DNA of 64,000 nt, from assembly GCA_022414725.1 (NCBI GenBank), contig CM039462.1:16553666-16617665 (forward strand), in the 5' to 3' direction. Every line of letters begins with the position of its first letter. Position 1 is the stretch's first letter. The position numbers and the translations under genes are program-made. This DNA is from Microglena sp. YARC. Taxonomy: Eukaryota > Chlorophyta > Chlorophyceae > Chlamydomonadales > Chlamydomonadaceae. Of this stretch, positions 30,439-40,639 are shown one piece after another. The notes under the pieces were generated by a model, which worked only from the letters and a program-made list of their open reading frames with translations, did not search any database and was not told the origin of the DNA.

Positions 30439-31688
30439 TTACACCCCCTTATCACTCCTTTTTGCATATTGTATCGATTCTTGCACTATCTTTCCACTCG
30501 ATTCCCTGTTTTCCAGCAAAGAATGCCTTGACCAGTCTGTTGCTGAAGACTCTGCGCGGGTCCATAGTGGGACTCTATCCACCGGCCTTGAGGTCCCCGG
30601 CCACACCACGTCCGAATACTCCCCCGTCACCTCCACCACCTCCTCGAGCCACTCTGCAAGGGGGTTGGCGCTGGCCACCGTGAAGCTCTGCAGTGTGTAC
30701 CTAGTGTCAATGCCGCACTCTTTGACGACCTGCTCCCAGCTCGACAACGTCGGAAACAGTAGCCTGTAGCCCCTCCTCCTCGCAGAACGTGACGTAAGCG
30801 TTGTACATGCCGGGGTCGTGGCGATATGCGACCGCAGATCGCCGGGGTGGTGGCAATGCACCGCTCATCCAGGAAGCGGATGACATTCTTGTGACGAGTG
30901 AAGTCTGGGAACCGAAGGGCACGACGGGTCAGCAGCAGGCCGTCAAAAATGTACTGGATGGGTTGGATGCCCAGATCCTTGAGCGATGATAACACTTTCT
31001 TGGCGGTGAATCTCGACCTGGGGGCGGCAGATAGATTCGACAGTACCCGATCGACAAATGCGCACTGATCCAACACCGCACCAGACAGCTCTGTTGCATT
31101 GGCCTCGACAAAGGCGTGCACCGTATCGTAACACTCGATGTTAGCCTGAACGACGTTGTCGAAAATCACAGTCACCACACGTGAGACATACGTCTCACGA
31201 TCCATACACTCCTGGTCCGTCTCCTCATATTTCAAGGATTCCACGGATCCCTCAAATTCAACGGATTCCCGGTCCTTCAAATTCAACGGGACGGCAACGG
31301 CGGATTCCACGGAGTCGTCATTACACTCCTCCTGTTTGCAACCGCAGTCGTCACCGCCATACCATGCGTACTTCAAAAAGGCCGCTAACATACCATTGTA
31401 AACGGTGGCTTCGCCCACCTCGAAGTACTCGGCACCCACATCTCTTCGTGGCTGGATTCGGGAATCGGAACCACCGCGCATGTAACTGAGCAGTGTCGCC
31501 TCTGCATCCACGCAAGCTTGTGCATCTCGAACATGGATGGCAAAAATGAGTTGGGATCCATTGGGGTACTGAGAGAGCCTCTTGCAGAACGGCTGGCTGG
31601 TACGGCCGACCTTGACTACCAACGGGGACTTGCCAAGGAACTCGCGCTCGACGAGCGCGTACACGACGTTTTGGGTGTGGTGCGCCAT
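30439..31688 (-). CDS. T5orf172-domain protein, full length (two frameshifts near the end)
   Basis: ATG 31688 begins MAHHTQNVVYALVEREF. Residues ~8-110 form the T5orf172 / GIY-YIG-like domain (VVKVGRTSQPFCKRLSQYP, then E in AEATLLSY, then RRDVGAEYFEVGEATVY). An acidic linker follows, then a C-terminal region (FTAKKVLSSLKDLGIQPIQY, ALRFPDFTRHKNVIRFLDE) shared with the 27 kb copy. Near 30830 the frame changes (cccc-gg where the 1 kb copy has cccc-ggg) into GMYNAYVTFCEEEGLQATV, and near 30745 again into VVKECGIDTRYTL. Probably a nuclease-like or DNA-binding protein of mobile or viral origin. This is the reference copy for the deletion in the 1 kb gene. Confidence 0.72.
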
Positions 31689-31756
31689 GGATGGATGGAT
31701 GAATTGATGATGATGATACACAAGGGAAGGCTTGAATCAACCAAGATACTGATCGA

Positions 31757-31770
31757 GAGCTTTATACCGT
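31757..31770 (-). promoter_or_regulatory. TATA-like box for the full-length T5orf172 gene
   Basis: Minus strand reads cggtataaagctc about 70 bases upstream of the ATG; conserved at 1185-1198 together with flanking sequence (atcttggttga). Confidence 0.5.
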
Positions 31771-31819
31771 GATGATAATCGAGCGTTTTTACGAGGACGA
31801 CAATGAGGATGCGACAGGT

Positions 31820-32180
31820 TTCCGCCGTTTGCATGTGTATGTATGTGTAGTCTGATGGACGACAGTGTTCCCCCTTTGCGTGTGTTCGTTTGTGTGTTCG
31901 TTTGTGTGTTCGTTTGCGTGTTCGTTTGTGTGTTCGTTTGCGTGTGTTCATTTGTGAATAAGGGGGTGATCAATGGGTGCACATTGAGGTGCGTAGTAGA
32001 GTCAACCCGCTGATTGAGTGGCTCAACAGTGACAAGACAGGTTCCGCCGTCTGTGCGTCCCCCCAAAACCGAGTGTAAACAACTTTTTTTCCCAAAACCG
32101 AGTGTAAACAACTTTTTCCCCAAAACCGAGTGTTAACAACTTTTTCCATAAAACCGAAACAACTTTTTCCATAAAACCGT
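31820..32180. repeat. Two simple tandem arrays
   Basis: 31878-31957: cgtttgtgtgtt, six copies of a 12-mer. 32060-32180: ccaaaaccgagtgtaaacaa plus a T run, about four copies of a 29-30-mer. A gccgtttgcatgtgtatg core of the intergenic family lies at 31828. Confidence 0.8.
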
Positions 32181-32226
32181 TAGGTATAGTAGGTCTGTCT
32201 TCAGAGTCCCTTTATTACTTTTTTGT

Positions 32227-32380
32227 GTGTGTCTAATGCTTGATGTGAACTGTACTGTGGGCTCCCCTCCGGTCGCCCACCCGCTCGGTTCCTCGCGGAC
32301 TCCTTTGTGGGGGCTCCCCTCCGGTCGCCCCCGGTCGCTCCGCTGTGGGAAGAGGTGAAAGGGGCTCCGCCGCTTGTTGA
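32227..32380 (-). repeat. GC-rich dispersed element, copy 4
   Basis: Full-length minus-orientation copy: tgatgtgaactg end, two ctcccctccggtcgcc units, ggggctccgccgcttg end. Confidence 0.85.
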
Positions 32381-32516
32381 ATATGTTTCTGCAACTGAAT
32401 CCCTCTGCCCCTCTCCTTAAGAAACCCAATTGTTATCGATCGGCCCCCAGTGTCTTCGTTTGTCTTCGTCAGATTCGGAAAGACTCGTCTCCTGTCAAGC
32501 TGGTCTTTTCGAAGAA

Positions 32517-32849
32517 CCCTATTGTCAAGCAGCATCCTGCTTGAGACCATTCGGTTTGTCTTTGGATAACCGTACCCCATTGAATGCGGCGGCTCATTCC
32601 AAACACGGGAAAAACACCAAAAACACGAAAAACACATCAATTTACTAAACTTGTTCTGGTTCTCTTTTAACAAGGGGCCTTGTATGGGTCTGGTTCCCTA
32701 TATTACTATTCTAATATCCTTAAAAAGAGTGTAATAGTGTATATGTGTGATGGAGGTCTAAACGATTTCAAATGATCCTCTCCCTATTGTCAAGCAGCAT
32801 CCTGCTTGAGACCATTCGGTTTGTCTTTGGATAACCGTACCCCATTGAA
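32517..32849 (+). repeat. 69-bp direct repeat pair
   Basis: ccctattgtcaagcagcatc ... accccattgaat occurs at 32517-32585 and 32781-32849. The spacer has no gene. Confidence 0.85.
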
Positions 32850-32884
32850 TACCTGAGTGATTTGTCTTAGTAATTGCTTGTGAG

Positions 32885-32885
32885 A

Positions 32886-32964
<79 letters not shown>
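32885..32964. repeat. (TAG)n microsatellite
   Basis: About 26 TAG units; frames through it give poly-Tyr or poly-Leu and are not genes. Confidence 0.97.
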
Positions 32965-32965
<1 letters not shown>

Positions 32966-33263
32966 ATGCCGTGTTCGATTGGATCGATTGGATCGTTTCT
33001 CCCTTAGATTTCCCTCCAAAAAGAGATCGAGTGCCGCATGTGCTTCGCATAGCGCAACTCCCCTGCACTTTGCTTCACCTCCCAAGCGTTTTCAATGAAA
33101 ATCCCAAGCTTGAAGCGCATGATGATGGAACATCCCCCCTCCCAACCCTGCACACCCAAGCTTCTCGGATCTGAAAAGAAGGGTCTAAATACCGTTTTCG
33201 TGTACGTGTGTCTTCACTTCGAATGTGGATACACAAGAGGATGGATGAGACCAAGTTTTGTTC

Positions 33264-33701
33264 TACAGTCGGCGGAACAGTAAAATGAAACATCCCAATA
33301 AACGGTATAAGGCGTCGACAGACATTATAGTGTACGAGTGGATGGTCCTACAAAATGGCCCGTCCAGAAAAGAAACCTCCTTTCATGACGCATTGCACAT
33401 CAACAAAGACCCCGTGTTCTTTTGGGCCACGGTACCGGGGAAGAGTCGATCGCTTAAGTGCGGCTGGTCCTTCAATGGACACTCTCGAAAGTACCGACAA
33501 AAAGAACGATACGGAGTCTGCAGGATGGAGAGCCGTGATCTAAAAAAGAACCACGATATTCTCGTTAACATCCTGCAATTTGTTGATTCAAAATCGTATT
33601 GGTGTTCCACTGCCCCGTGGGTTGCTACACCATTTGGTTACACCGTAAGGTGTGCCGTACACTCCAGAAAACGGTTTCATTTTAGTATTCCGTCAAGTGT
33701 A
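33264..33701. mobile_element. Dispersed element bounded by ctacagtc..aaatgaaa ends
   Basis: Left end ctacagtcggcggaacagta plus aaatgaaa; right end is an inverted, diverged copy (tttcattttagtattccgtc plus aagtgta). The core (gtgttcttttgggccacggt, gaagagtcgatcgcttaagt, gtccttcaatgg) recurs at 34698-34840 and, inverted, at 59080-59200. The 168-codon frame across it is not treated as a gene because no copy keeps it. Confidence 0.55.
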
Positions 33702-34060
33702 CTCGTCTTCAATATTTTGATGGAATCTGACCAAATCTTGTGGCATACGGGCCTTGTCCCGTAAACTTGGCAGTGTGGAAACACGCACGACACCCACGAA
33801 AGTCACAACAAAGCCGGCGACATTCCAATCATTTGTCATTATTTGTCTGCCGTCGATGATCTCGACGGGATGCGATGGCGTTGGAATGGCCTCACCGCGG
33901 TACATGATGTCACTGACCATGTCTGTCAGCTTTTCCTTGGCAGCTTCAAATGCCTCCTCCATCGTGCCTCCGGCGCCAATCGCACATCAGGCACGGTAAC
34001 CTCATGGCAGGAATATCCATCTTCGGGACGGTAACATGTGTTGTAAACCCCCCAGAATTC
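33693..34060 (-). pseudogene. Gene fragment, unknown protein
   Basis: The minus frame MEEAFEAAKEKLTDMVSD ... VEIIDGRQIMTNDWNVAG has protein-like composition. Upstream, in another frame, lies NTCYRPEDGYSCHEVTVPD, joined by a frameshift at about 33965. The 3' end runs into the dispersed element at 33.70 kb. No domain recognised. Confidence 0.4.
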
Positions 34061-34130
34061 ATAAGATTCTAGGTATCGTGAAGATATTCTCCACCAAGGG
34101 TGCATTTGCGCTTATCTCGTTAGCCGTTAT

Positions 34131-34490
34131 TTAAATCTTTCGAACAGCTTGCCGTGCCTTTCTCTTACGAAACCTTCTTATCCAACGGCGCAAGCAATGT
34201 TCAACTTTGTTGTGCCAGAAAATGGTGAACGAGATGTCAAAGACCTTATCTCGTGTTGTGATTGTATGCGCAAACAATGTATTGGGGTCAAGAGCGGTGA
34301 CACATGGGTTCAATTGTTTCATGTAAACACGCTCCCCCATCCAATCACGGATGACGATGGATGTGCCTAAATCCCATACCAGTCGGACATCCTCGGCAAT
34401 CACGGTTCCTGTCCCCGAAAGCACCATGCACGTGCCCTTCGGGGGCCACCAATCCTGAGAATAAAATCGGAACATGATCGGGTTGAGCAT
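34131..34490 (-). CDS. Small protein with basic C-terminal helix
   Basis: 119 aa: FYSQDWWPPKGTCMVLSG, then VWDLGTSIVIRDWMGE, and a strongly basic end (CLRRWIRRFRKRKARQAVRK). Composition is protein-like throughout. The basic amphipathic end could bind nucleic acid, membrane or calmodulin. Family not recognised. Confidence 0.5.
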   Translation of the reverse strand: MLNPIMFRFYSQDWWPPKGTCMVLSGTGTVIAEDVRLVWDLGTSIVIRDWMGERVYMKQLNPCVTALDPNTLFAHTITTRDKVFDISFTIFWHNKVEHCLRRWIRRFRKRKARQAVRKI

Positions 34491-34535
34491 CTCTAAGAAC
34501 TTGTATTACCAAATGCGCTCGTTCTTACAGTTCTC

Positions 34536-34953
34536 AAATAAAGTGGGACACCCCTTATAATCATCCAGACTGCAGATCGTTCGTTGCTGATGATGCGATC
34601 GAAGAACTCTGCCACCGGGCTGAGGTCACCGAGGCAGCTGCTGCTGTGTCTCCTACAGTCGGCGGAACAGTAAAATGAAACATCCCAATAAACGGTATAA
34701 GTGTTCTTTTGGGCCACGGTACCGGGGAAGAGTCGATCGCTTAAGTGCGGCTGGTCCTTCAATGGACACTCTCGAAAGTACCGACAAAAGAACGATACGG
34801 AGTCTGCAGGATGGATAGCCGTGATCTACAGTCAACTGAATACTTAAATGAAACCGCTTTTGACTGGTTGCGAAACATGGTATGGATCGGATTTGTGTTT
34901 CCTTGGTGCTTCGATTTTTACACCGATGTATGAAGGTGTCCCACTTTATTTGG
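34536..34953. mobile_element. Candidate element with perfect 17-bp terminal inverted repeats
   Basis: aaataaagtgggacacc at 34536-34552 and its reverse complement at 34937-34953. The interior (418 bp in all) carries two dispersed motifs and part of the 33.3 kb element core. caaataaag...gtgggac is found again at about 58966-58983. Confidence 0.5.
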
Positions 34954-34954
34954 G

Positions 34955-35415
34955 AGCAACATGGGCAACATGAGCAAGTGCACACATAATGTTTGAAATC
35001 TCGAGTAGCTCAACCGTCGCACATGTCACACCGCCTTTGTATCACGCCGGGATCCCGACGTCCAGACGGAAAAAAACGCCCGCCAAGGATAGATGGGACA
35101 GAAGCGGGATTGTGTCCACGCATGGAGCGGACACATCTTTGTCCGAGATTGCGGCCATGGTGTCCCTTCAACACATCGACCTGCAGATCTGTCAAAGATG
35201 TGTCCGCACTTCGGGGAAAATGCAACGCCTTGCAGGTCCCAGAAACCCTGAAACCCTGAAACCTTGTAGCCACCATAGTATAAGAGTAGCTTCCCACATA
35301 CGATCGAACACATTGAGATTCACTGACCATTACACCATCAACCCTCCCGCACGCCTGCTCATATAATCCATCGCATCATATCGTATCGTATCTATCTGTG
35401 ATTAAACGCATCATC
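34955..35415. other. Intergenic with a long-spaced inverted repeat
   Basis: gcggacacatctttg at 35128-35142 and its inverse caaagatgtgtccgc at 35197-35211, with about 54 bases between. No gene supported. Confidence 0.45.
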
Positions 35416-36629
35416 ATGCTGCCCCCTTGCACCCATCCATCTCAAGCAAACAATGAGGAGGATTCAACTACGACTGGTAAAGCTGCCAATGCCTCTGCAA
35501 TAAAAATAGCTTTTGTGGATGCTGTTGCTTCTATGGCTGAGGTTGCTGTGAACACGGCTGTGGAGTCTGCATTGTCATCTGTGACTGCTGCTGTAGCTGA
35601 AGCTGCTAAGCTGAAGCTGCTAAGGCTGCCGTGGCTGCCGTGGCTGCTGCTGCGGAGTCTGCTGTGGCATCTGTGACTGCAGCTGTAACTGAAGCTGCTA
35701 AGGCTGCCGTGGCTGCTGCTGCGGAGTCTGCAGTGGCATCTGTGACTGCTGTAGCTGTAGCTGCTAAGGATGCCATGACTGCTGCTGCGGAGTCTGTGGA
35801 GCCCGTGGAGCCTGTGGAGCCCATGGCGCCCGTGGAGCCCATGGAGCATTTTGAGCCCGTGCATACGACTGCAACGACTGCTACTGTGTACGCTGTCAAA
35901 AAAGCTGTCATTATGACTTTCTTGATCGACAATAGTCCTACCAGCACATACAACCGCAAGCACTTCTCAGAAATGGGTGGCCTAGCTACCTCAGGAGTTT
36001 GCGATCACCCATTCTCTGACTTATGTGGAAACGGCAAGGATGATATCAAATATACCGGAAATCGTACTGGGGCCAGTGGTAAGCGTGAGTTCTGGCTGTT
36101 GGTCCCTGAGGTGTGCAAGCTGCTGACTGAATTCAAGTTCCTGAAGAAAGACATCATCATTGCAAAGATCAGAGAGCTCTGGCAGTTGACACAGACTGAT
36201 GTGCAGCTATCGGACGAGATAAAAGCTATCCTGAATATTTTGGTATCTAGGGCGAACATTCTCCTCCAGGACTGTAGTAATGAGCTAGTAGACTCTCTCC
36301 GGTCTGAGCTTGTGATCTGTGCATCTGATGTTGTCAATATGGCAAAAACTATCCTTCATGGCAACGTATGCGCCCCCCATTCCATGTACCAGAATTTGGT
36401 GTCACGGTGCTGCTCCATGGCCAATCTGCATGACAGGATTCTTCATCCACATGAGTATCCAAAAGTGAAGTCCAGTGGTGTCGCAGGCCATAAGAGAGTT
36501 TCTTCTGTTGGTCCTCGCACCAGCAACAAAAAGCAGAAAGCAAAATGCGTTCGTAGTTATTATTCATTCACGGTCAAGTCAGCGACCATTCTTAACGCCA
36601 ATTTTCTAACGGCGATGTCGTACATTTGA
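35416..36629 (+). CDS. Ala-rich repeat protein with conserved C-terminal domain (one frameshift)
   Basis: ATG 35416. The N-terminal part is a set of Ala-rich helical repeats (EAAKAAVAAAAESAVASVTA) coded by a GCT-rich minisatellite, with a frame change near 35605 inside it. A Pro/Glu linker (VEPVEPMAPVEPMEHFEP) follows, then ~210 residues of ordinary sequence (KREFWLLVPEVCKLLTEFK, LSDEIKAILNILVSRANILL). This resembles a membrane- or virion-core spacer plus domain, but the family is unknown. The last ~18 codons (VKSATILNANFLTAMSYI) come from the dispersed module at 36575-36672, so the original C-terminus has been replaced. Confidence 0.6.
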
Positions 36630-36735
36630 TATATCTGATATATGTTTCATTTTACTGTTCCGCCGACTGTAGTAGTAAGGTGTTCCGTACACGAAAGCGG
36701 ATTCATTTTAGTATTCCGTTGACTGTATCGAGATC
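36575..36735 (+). repeat. Dispersed module plus second gtattccg motif
   Basis: 36575-36672 matches 5997-6101 (aagtcagcgaccattcttaa to ttactgttccgccgactgta). At 36706-36730 a second, related motif (ttcattttagtattccgttg) follows in the same orientation. Confidence 0.75.
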
Positions 36736-37008
36736 ATGTACACCGTGGCATTCGATCTTCAACCGGCGAGTTCCAACATGGACATCCGGAATATCCCTGT
36801 ATCGAATTGAATTCTCCAAATGGATGTCTATTTTGTCAATGCTGAAGGATCCAGTTCCACCTTGTAATAATGCTCGGCTCCTGGCAAATATGCAAAACCT
36901 GTCCCACAAATTCTGTCTCTGACTGTATCGCGGAAACGCATTCAATGTTGACCGCATTGTTGACTGTACGCTTGCACGCACTGCATGGCTTGTGGCATGA
37001 TGTGGCAT
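36703..37008 (-). CDS. Small hypothetical ending in the TVxGILK-stop motif
   Basis: 101 codons: RQNLWDRFCIFARSRALLQG, IDIHLENSIRYRDIPDVHV, ending DTVNGILK. The last eight codons and the TGA lie within the dispersed motif. Protein-like composition but no domain. Start at 37008 is within a short tandem (tgtggcatga twice). Confidence 0.4.
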   Translation of the reverse strand: MPHHATSHAVRASVQSTMRSTLNAFPRYSQRQNLWDRFCIFARSRALLQGGTGSFSIDKIDIHLENSIRYRDIPDVHVGTRRLKIECHGVHDLDTVNGILK

Positions 37009-37087
37009 GACCGGGCCATCATCAGGAGTTTATTGTTTAAGGGGGAATCGTGTGTTTATTGTACTCAGTGTCAAAATATTTGACGAA

Positions 37088-37935
37088 ATGCGTTGGCGTC
37101 TCCCGCAGTTTGATGATGATGATGAAGAAGAGGCAGATCATCATCAATTTTGCCGCCATGAACATGAGCAACCGACTCTCCCTCTTCCCCATCCATCAGC
37201 AACCGAATCTCCCTCTTCATCATCCAGAAACAAGGCACTTTTGTTGTATGTGGATTACACTTATGTTCCTAGGGATCACATTCAGAGGACTTTGTGGGTG
37301 CACATGCGTGAAGCAGGAACCATGTTGGCAAAGAATGTGGATGGTTTGGATATACCAGGTCACCACAGCACGTGGGTTCACTTTTTGCACCCACTCGACT
37401 TTCATGTCGTTGTGCTTCCGGGGTCACTTGAAGAAGGTGGATCTGATGGATCTGTTTGATGATCACGTGGCAAACTCACATGATGACTCGGTGCTCGTGA
37501 TCGTCTTGTGTGGTCATGGATCCTCCGGTCAGCTCGTTCTGACCAACGGTGCGAATGTGTCACTGGAGGATGTGTCACATGCGACAATGCATCACAGAGG
37601 AACCGTTTTGCCTTTCATGTTATTTTGCGGTGCGAGGCCTTCCGATGGCCTCAACCCACTGAGAGGGATCAATAACAACAACCAACTTCGACGGTGCATG
37701 TTCATCTTTGCAACCGATGACGCTGTCTTGGACTCGCAAACACTGAATGCATTTGTGAAAAGCGATCGGCAGCATCATGGATACCAGGTACATTCAATGT
37801 TGTTACTCTGGGATTGAGGACGCCATTCGCGGCCACATGCGTGTGTTCAACGGATCCTCCTTGCATCTTGTGGGGGCAAACAACGAGATGCGAGGTTATT
37901 TGTTTCAACCTGCATTCGTCATGCATAGAGAATAG
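37088..37935 (+). pseudogene. Caspase-like cysteine protease candidate (two frameshifts)
   Basis: First frame from ATG 37088: an acidic/His-rich leader, then strand ALLLYVDYTYV and helix, up to HVVVLPG (~37420). The second frame has DSVLVIVLCGHGSSGQLVL then LPFMLFCGARPSDGLNP, and CMFIFATDDAV. The third frame (from ~37785) ends with YSGIEDAIRGHMRVF and QPAFVMHRE. The order hydrophobic strand, G-H-G-S-S-G, strand ending in C-G-A matches the His/Cys dyad layout of clan CD (caspase/metacaspase) peptidases: H in CGHGSSG, C in LFCGARPSDG. With both one-base shifts ignored the protein is about 280 aa. Substrate unknown. Confidence 0.5.
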
Positions 37936-38158
37936 GTGAGCTTGGCTTGTGTGCCCCCTTCTTCTGCATGTGAGACACTGGGATATACAGACGAGTGGCT
38001 GACTCGACTACATTATCCGCATTGATGAGGCTGCGCAAGCCACCGTGGCGTCGTGTGGACGAGGAGTACGATTTTGAGTGGCCCGATTTGAAAAGATAAT
38101 AATAATTTAATAATAAACCATTTCATTATATTCCCTAAAGAGCCTGTGTTGACATACA

Positions 38159-39293
38159 TTATAACTCGGGTTTTGTATTGACGTATCGCCATATTTTCTG
38201 AATGGTTCTTGCTGCTCTACATCTACGTATGATATCGCAAATGTCTTGGGTAGATAACAACATATTGGGGTTTGAGCTCAACTCATACCAATTCCATGGG
38301 TTATCGAGGTTTGCTACGGCAACATCCCACGTGATATTGGGGTTTGCGCTCAATCCACGCCAATCCCATGGTTTGTCGGGGTTGGCTTTGATAATATCAC
38401 ATGTGATGTTGGGGTTTCTGCTGATCCAGTACCAATTCCATGGGTTGTCGGGGTAGGCTTGGATAATATCCCATGTGATGTTGGGGTTTCTGCTGACCCA
38501 GTACCAAATCCAATTTTTGTTGGGGTTGGCTTGTATAATATCCCAAGTGATATTGGGGTTTGCGCTGATCCAGGTCCAATTCCATGGTTTGTCGGGGGTT
38601 GGATTGCACAATATCCCATGTGATATTGGGGTTTTCGCTGATCCAGTACCAATCCCATGGTTTATCAGGGTTGGCTTGTACAACATCCCAAGTGATATTG
38701 GGGTTTGCGCTTATCCAGGTCCAATTCCATTGTTTATCTGGGTTGGATTGCACAATATCCCATTTGATATTGGGGTTTTTGCTCATAAAAAACCAATCCC
38801 ATGGTTTATCAGGGTTGTCTTGTATAATCTCCCATGTGATGCTGGGGTTTGCGCTCAATCCACACCAGTTCCATGGTTTGTCGGGGTTGGCTTTGACAAT
38901 AAACCATTTGACGCAAGGGTTTTTGCTGATATTATACCAATCCCATGGTTTATCTGGGTTGGTTTGTATAATATCCCATGTGATATGTGGGTTTGCGCTC
39001 AATTCACGCCAGTCCCATTGTTTATCAGGGTTGGCTTTAATAACATCCCATATGAAATTTGGGTTTGCGCTCAATCCACGCCAGTCCCATGGTTTATCTG
39101 GGTTGGCTTGTATAATATCCCATGTTATTAAGGGGTTTCTGCTGACCCCGTACCAATTCCATGGTTTGTCTGGATAGCATTCGATAACTTCACGCGTCAA
39201 ACATGGATTATAACTCAATAACCACCAATCCCACTTGTGTTCCATACATTTGACCCGTCTCGAGATGTGGCTATTTATTTCCGCTGTAATCAT
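38159..39293 (-). CDS. WDI-repeat protein 2 (one frameshift)
   Basis: Leader MITAEINSHISRRVKCMEHK, then about 14 repeats of 24 residues (NPDKPWDWYWISENPNITWD type) and a tail with an IQ-like segment (RRCRAARTIQKIWRYV). The two frames (38397-39293 and 38159-38686) join at a run of five G near 38598, where neighbouring repeats have four G; removing one base restores the reading. It is therefore probably intact in nature. Paralogues at 28857 (plus) and 57588 (minus). Function unknown. Confidence 0.72.
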
Positions 39294-39359
39294 AGTTTAA
39301 TGGATTATCTCGTATAATATCCCACGTGATGTTGGGGTTTGCGCTTGTGTAAAACCAAT

Positions 39360-39590
39360 CTATTTATTTCGGTATTCGAAACCCATGTTGTCTGCCACGA
39401 TGCGCAAGACGTTGGGTCCGTGAAAAAACGCTACACATGACATCATCCATGGCAGCTTGGTGCGGGCTCCTTGACACCGTGAGCTTGCCGGGATGCTCAA
39501 AACTCTTCCTAAGATATCATAACGTTTTCGAACCCTGTGGAGTGCGACGTAGGTGTCGACAGTGTCCCGCCGTTTTCGCGGAGGAGGCAT
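39360..39590 (-). CDS. Small basic hypothetical (weak)
   Basis: 76 codons, PPPRKRRDTVDTYVALHRV ... FFHGPNVLRIVADNMGFEY. Upstream codons overlap the gccgttttcgcgg intergenic core. No family. Confidence 0.3.
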   Translation of the reverse strand: MPPPRKRRDTVDTYVALHRVRKRYDILGRVLSIPASSRCQGARTKLPWMMSCVAFFHGPNVLRIVADNMGFEYRNK

Positions 39591-39681
39591 GCATCTTATT
39601 GGACAGATGATACATGTGGTGGGAGAAAAACGATTGGTATTAAAATGTCACATTCCAGAAAATCGGCATCTTCGGACATTG

Positions 39682-40140
39682 TCATGGTTGAGAAGATTTG
39701 GGTACATTGCATGATTTGATTGCAAAATTCTGAAAGGCCATGGTTCCGTACAAAACGTTGTAGTCTGAAATGATTTGATCGAGGAGTTCAGGTTTGTTTT
39801 CGTTGTTTTGATACCATTTGATGAGCCGTTCGCAATTGATTTCAATATTTGGCGGATACTTGCCTGTTGAGTGTATCCATTGCATGACAATGCATACAAG
39901 TTGTGTGGCAAGATTTTTGTCGATTGATGGAGGGTGTTGCAAAACTTGAGTTACATCCATTTTAATATATGCATTAGCAAACAATAATACATTGTTTGAC
40001 GCATTGTTTCTTATGCCTCGGTTTCTTATTCCGTCGAGTGTAAAAGGATGTGGTCTCACTCCAAGGCCCCCCAAAATACTCACATCCCATGACTGATTTG
40101 AACTGTAAAATAAACACTCCAGTGTGACCGTACACAACAA
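39682..40140 (-). CDS. Hypothetical helical protein
   Basis: 152 codons; an internal ATG at 39960 gives a 93-aa form (MDVTQVLQHPPSIDKNLATQ ... ISDYNVLYGTMAFQNF) that looks more regular. The ending SDYNVLYGTMAF is loosely like PYNTLYTLINMDAF in the 62.7-63.4 kb gene. Function unknown. Confidence 0.42.
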   Translation of the reverse strand: MLCTVTLECLFYSSNQSWDVSILGGLGVRPHPFTLDGIRNRGIRNNASNNVLLFANAYIKMDVTQVLQHPPSIDKNLATQLVCIVMQWIHSTGKYPPNIEINCERLIKWYQNNENKPELLDQIISDYNVLYGTMAFQNFAIKSCNVPKSSQP

Positions 40141-40303
40141 GTTTCACGCCGAGTGTAAAGATTGATCGATTCCCTGTACTGAAGTCTGCTTGAGACGACA
40201 CATCGGAAACGCCCAAGTGTTACAGTGAATCTTTTACAAACAATTGTGTAAGACTTGACAGTTAGTTACACAGTAGTGTGTAGTAGTGTGTAGTAGTGTG
40301 TAG

Positions 40304-40423
40304 TGTGTCTGCTGTTTGATGTGAACTGTGGGCTTTCCTCCGGTCGCCCACCCGCTCGGTTCCTCGCGGACTCCTTTGTGGGGGCTCCGCTGGGGGAAGA
40401 GGTGAAAGGGGCTCCGCCGCTAT
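40304..40423 (-). repeat. GC-rich dispersed element, copy 5, truncating a gene
   Basis: Minus-orientation copy lacking one ggaggggagccc unit. Its gcggcggagcccc end abuts the reading frame of the T5orf172 fragment at 40420. Confidence 0.85.
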
Positions 40424-40587
40424 GGCTGTACGTGGATTGCGAATATCATCTTTGAGTTCTTCGGGTACTGAGAAAGTCGCTGACCAAAGGGCTTCGACGT
40501 CCTGCCCACCTTGACGACGATCTCATCTTTCTGAATGAACTTGTGCTCAACCAACGCGTACACGACATTGGTTGTCATGTGCGCCAT
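40420..40587 (-). pseudogene. T5orf172 N-terminal fragment cut by the GC-rich element
   Basis: MAHMTTNVVYALVEHKF, then IVVKVGRTSKPFGQRLSQYP and FAIHVQP, followed at once by a stop where the GC-rich element begins. Only the first half of the domain remains and the conserved glutamate half is absent. Sequence differs clearly from the 1 kb and 31 kb copies, so this is a separate paralogue. Confidence 0.7.
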
Positions 40588-40639
40588 GATCGCTGTCGAG
40601 CTGCTCTTATGATATCCCAATGCGCGCCGTTTAAACCAT

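Noticed and set aside
30042..30467. 141-codon minus ORF
   Set aside because: Built from several dispersed modules (130-bp module and others); no independent coding signal.
32790..33085. Poly-Leu and poly-Tyr frames
   Set aside because: Produced by the (TAG)n microsatellite; no coding signal in the flanks.
33258..33764. 168-codon plus-strand ORF (DPVFFWATVPGK...)
   Set aside because: Starts and ends in the dispersed motif; the two other copies of the core do not keep the frame.
38202..39177. Plus-strand ORFs of Gly/Leu/Ile type over WDI gene 2
   Set aside because: Shadow of the WDI repeat; the same appears over the 58 kb gene.
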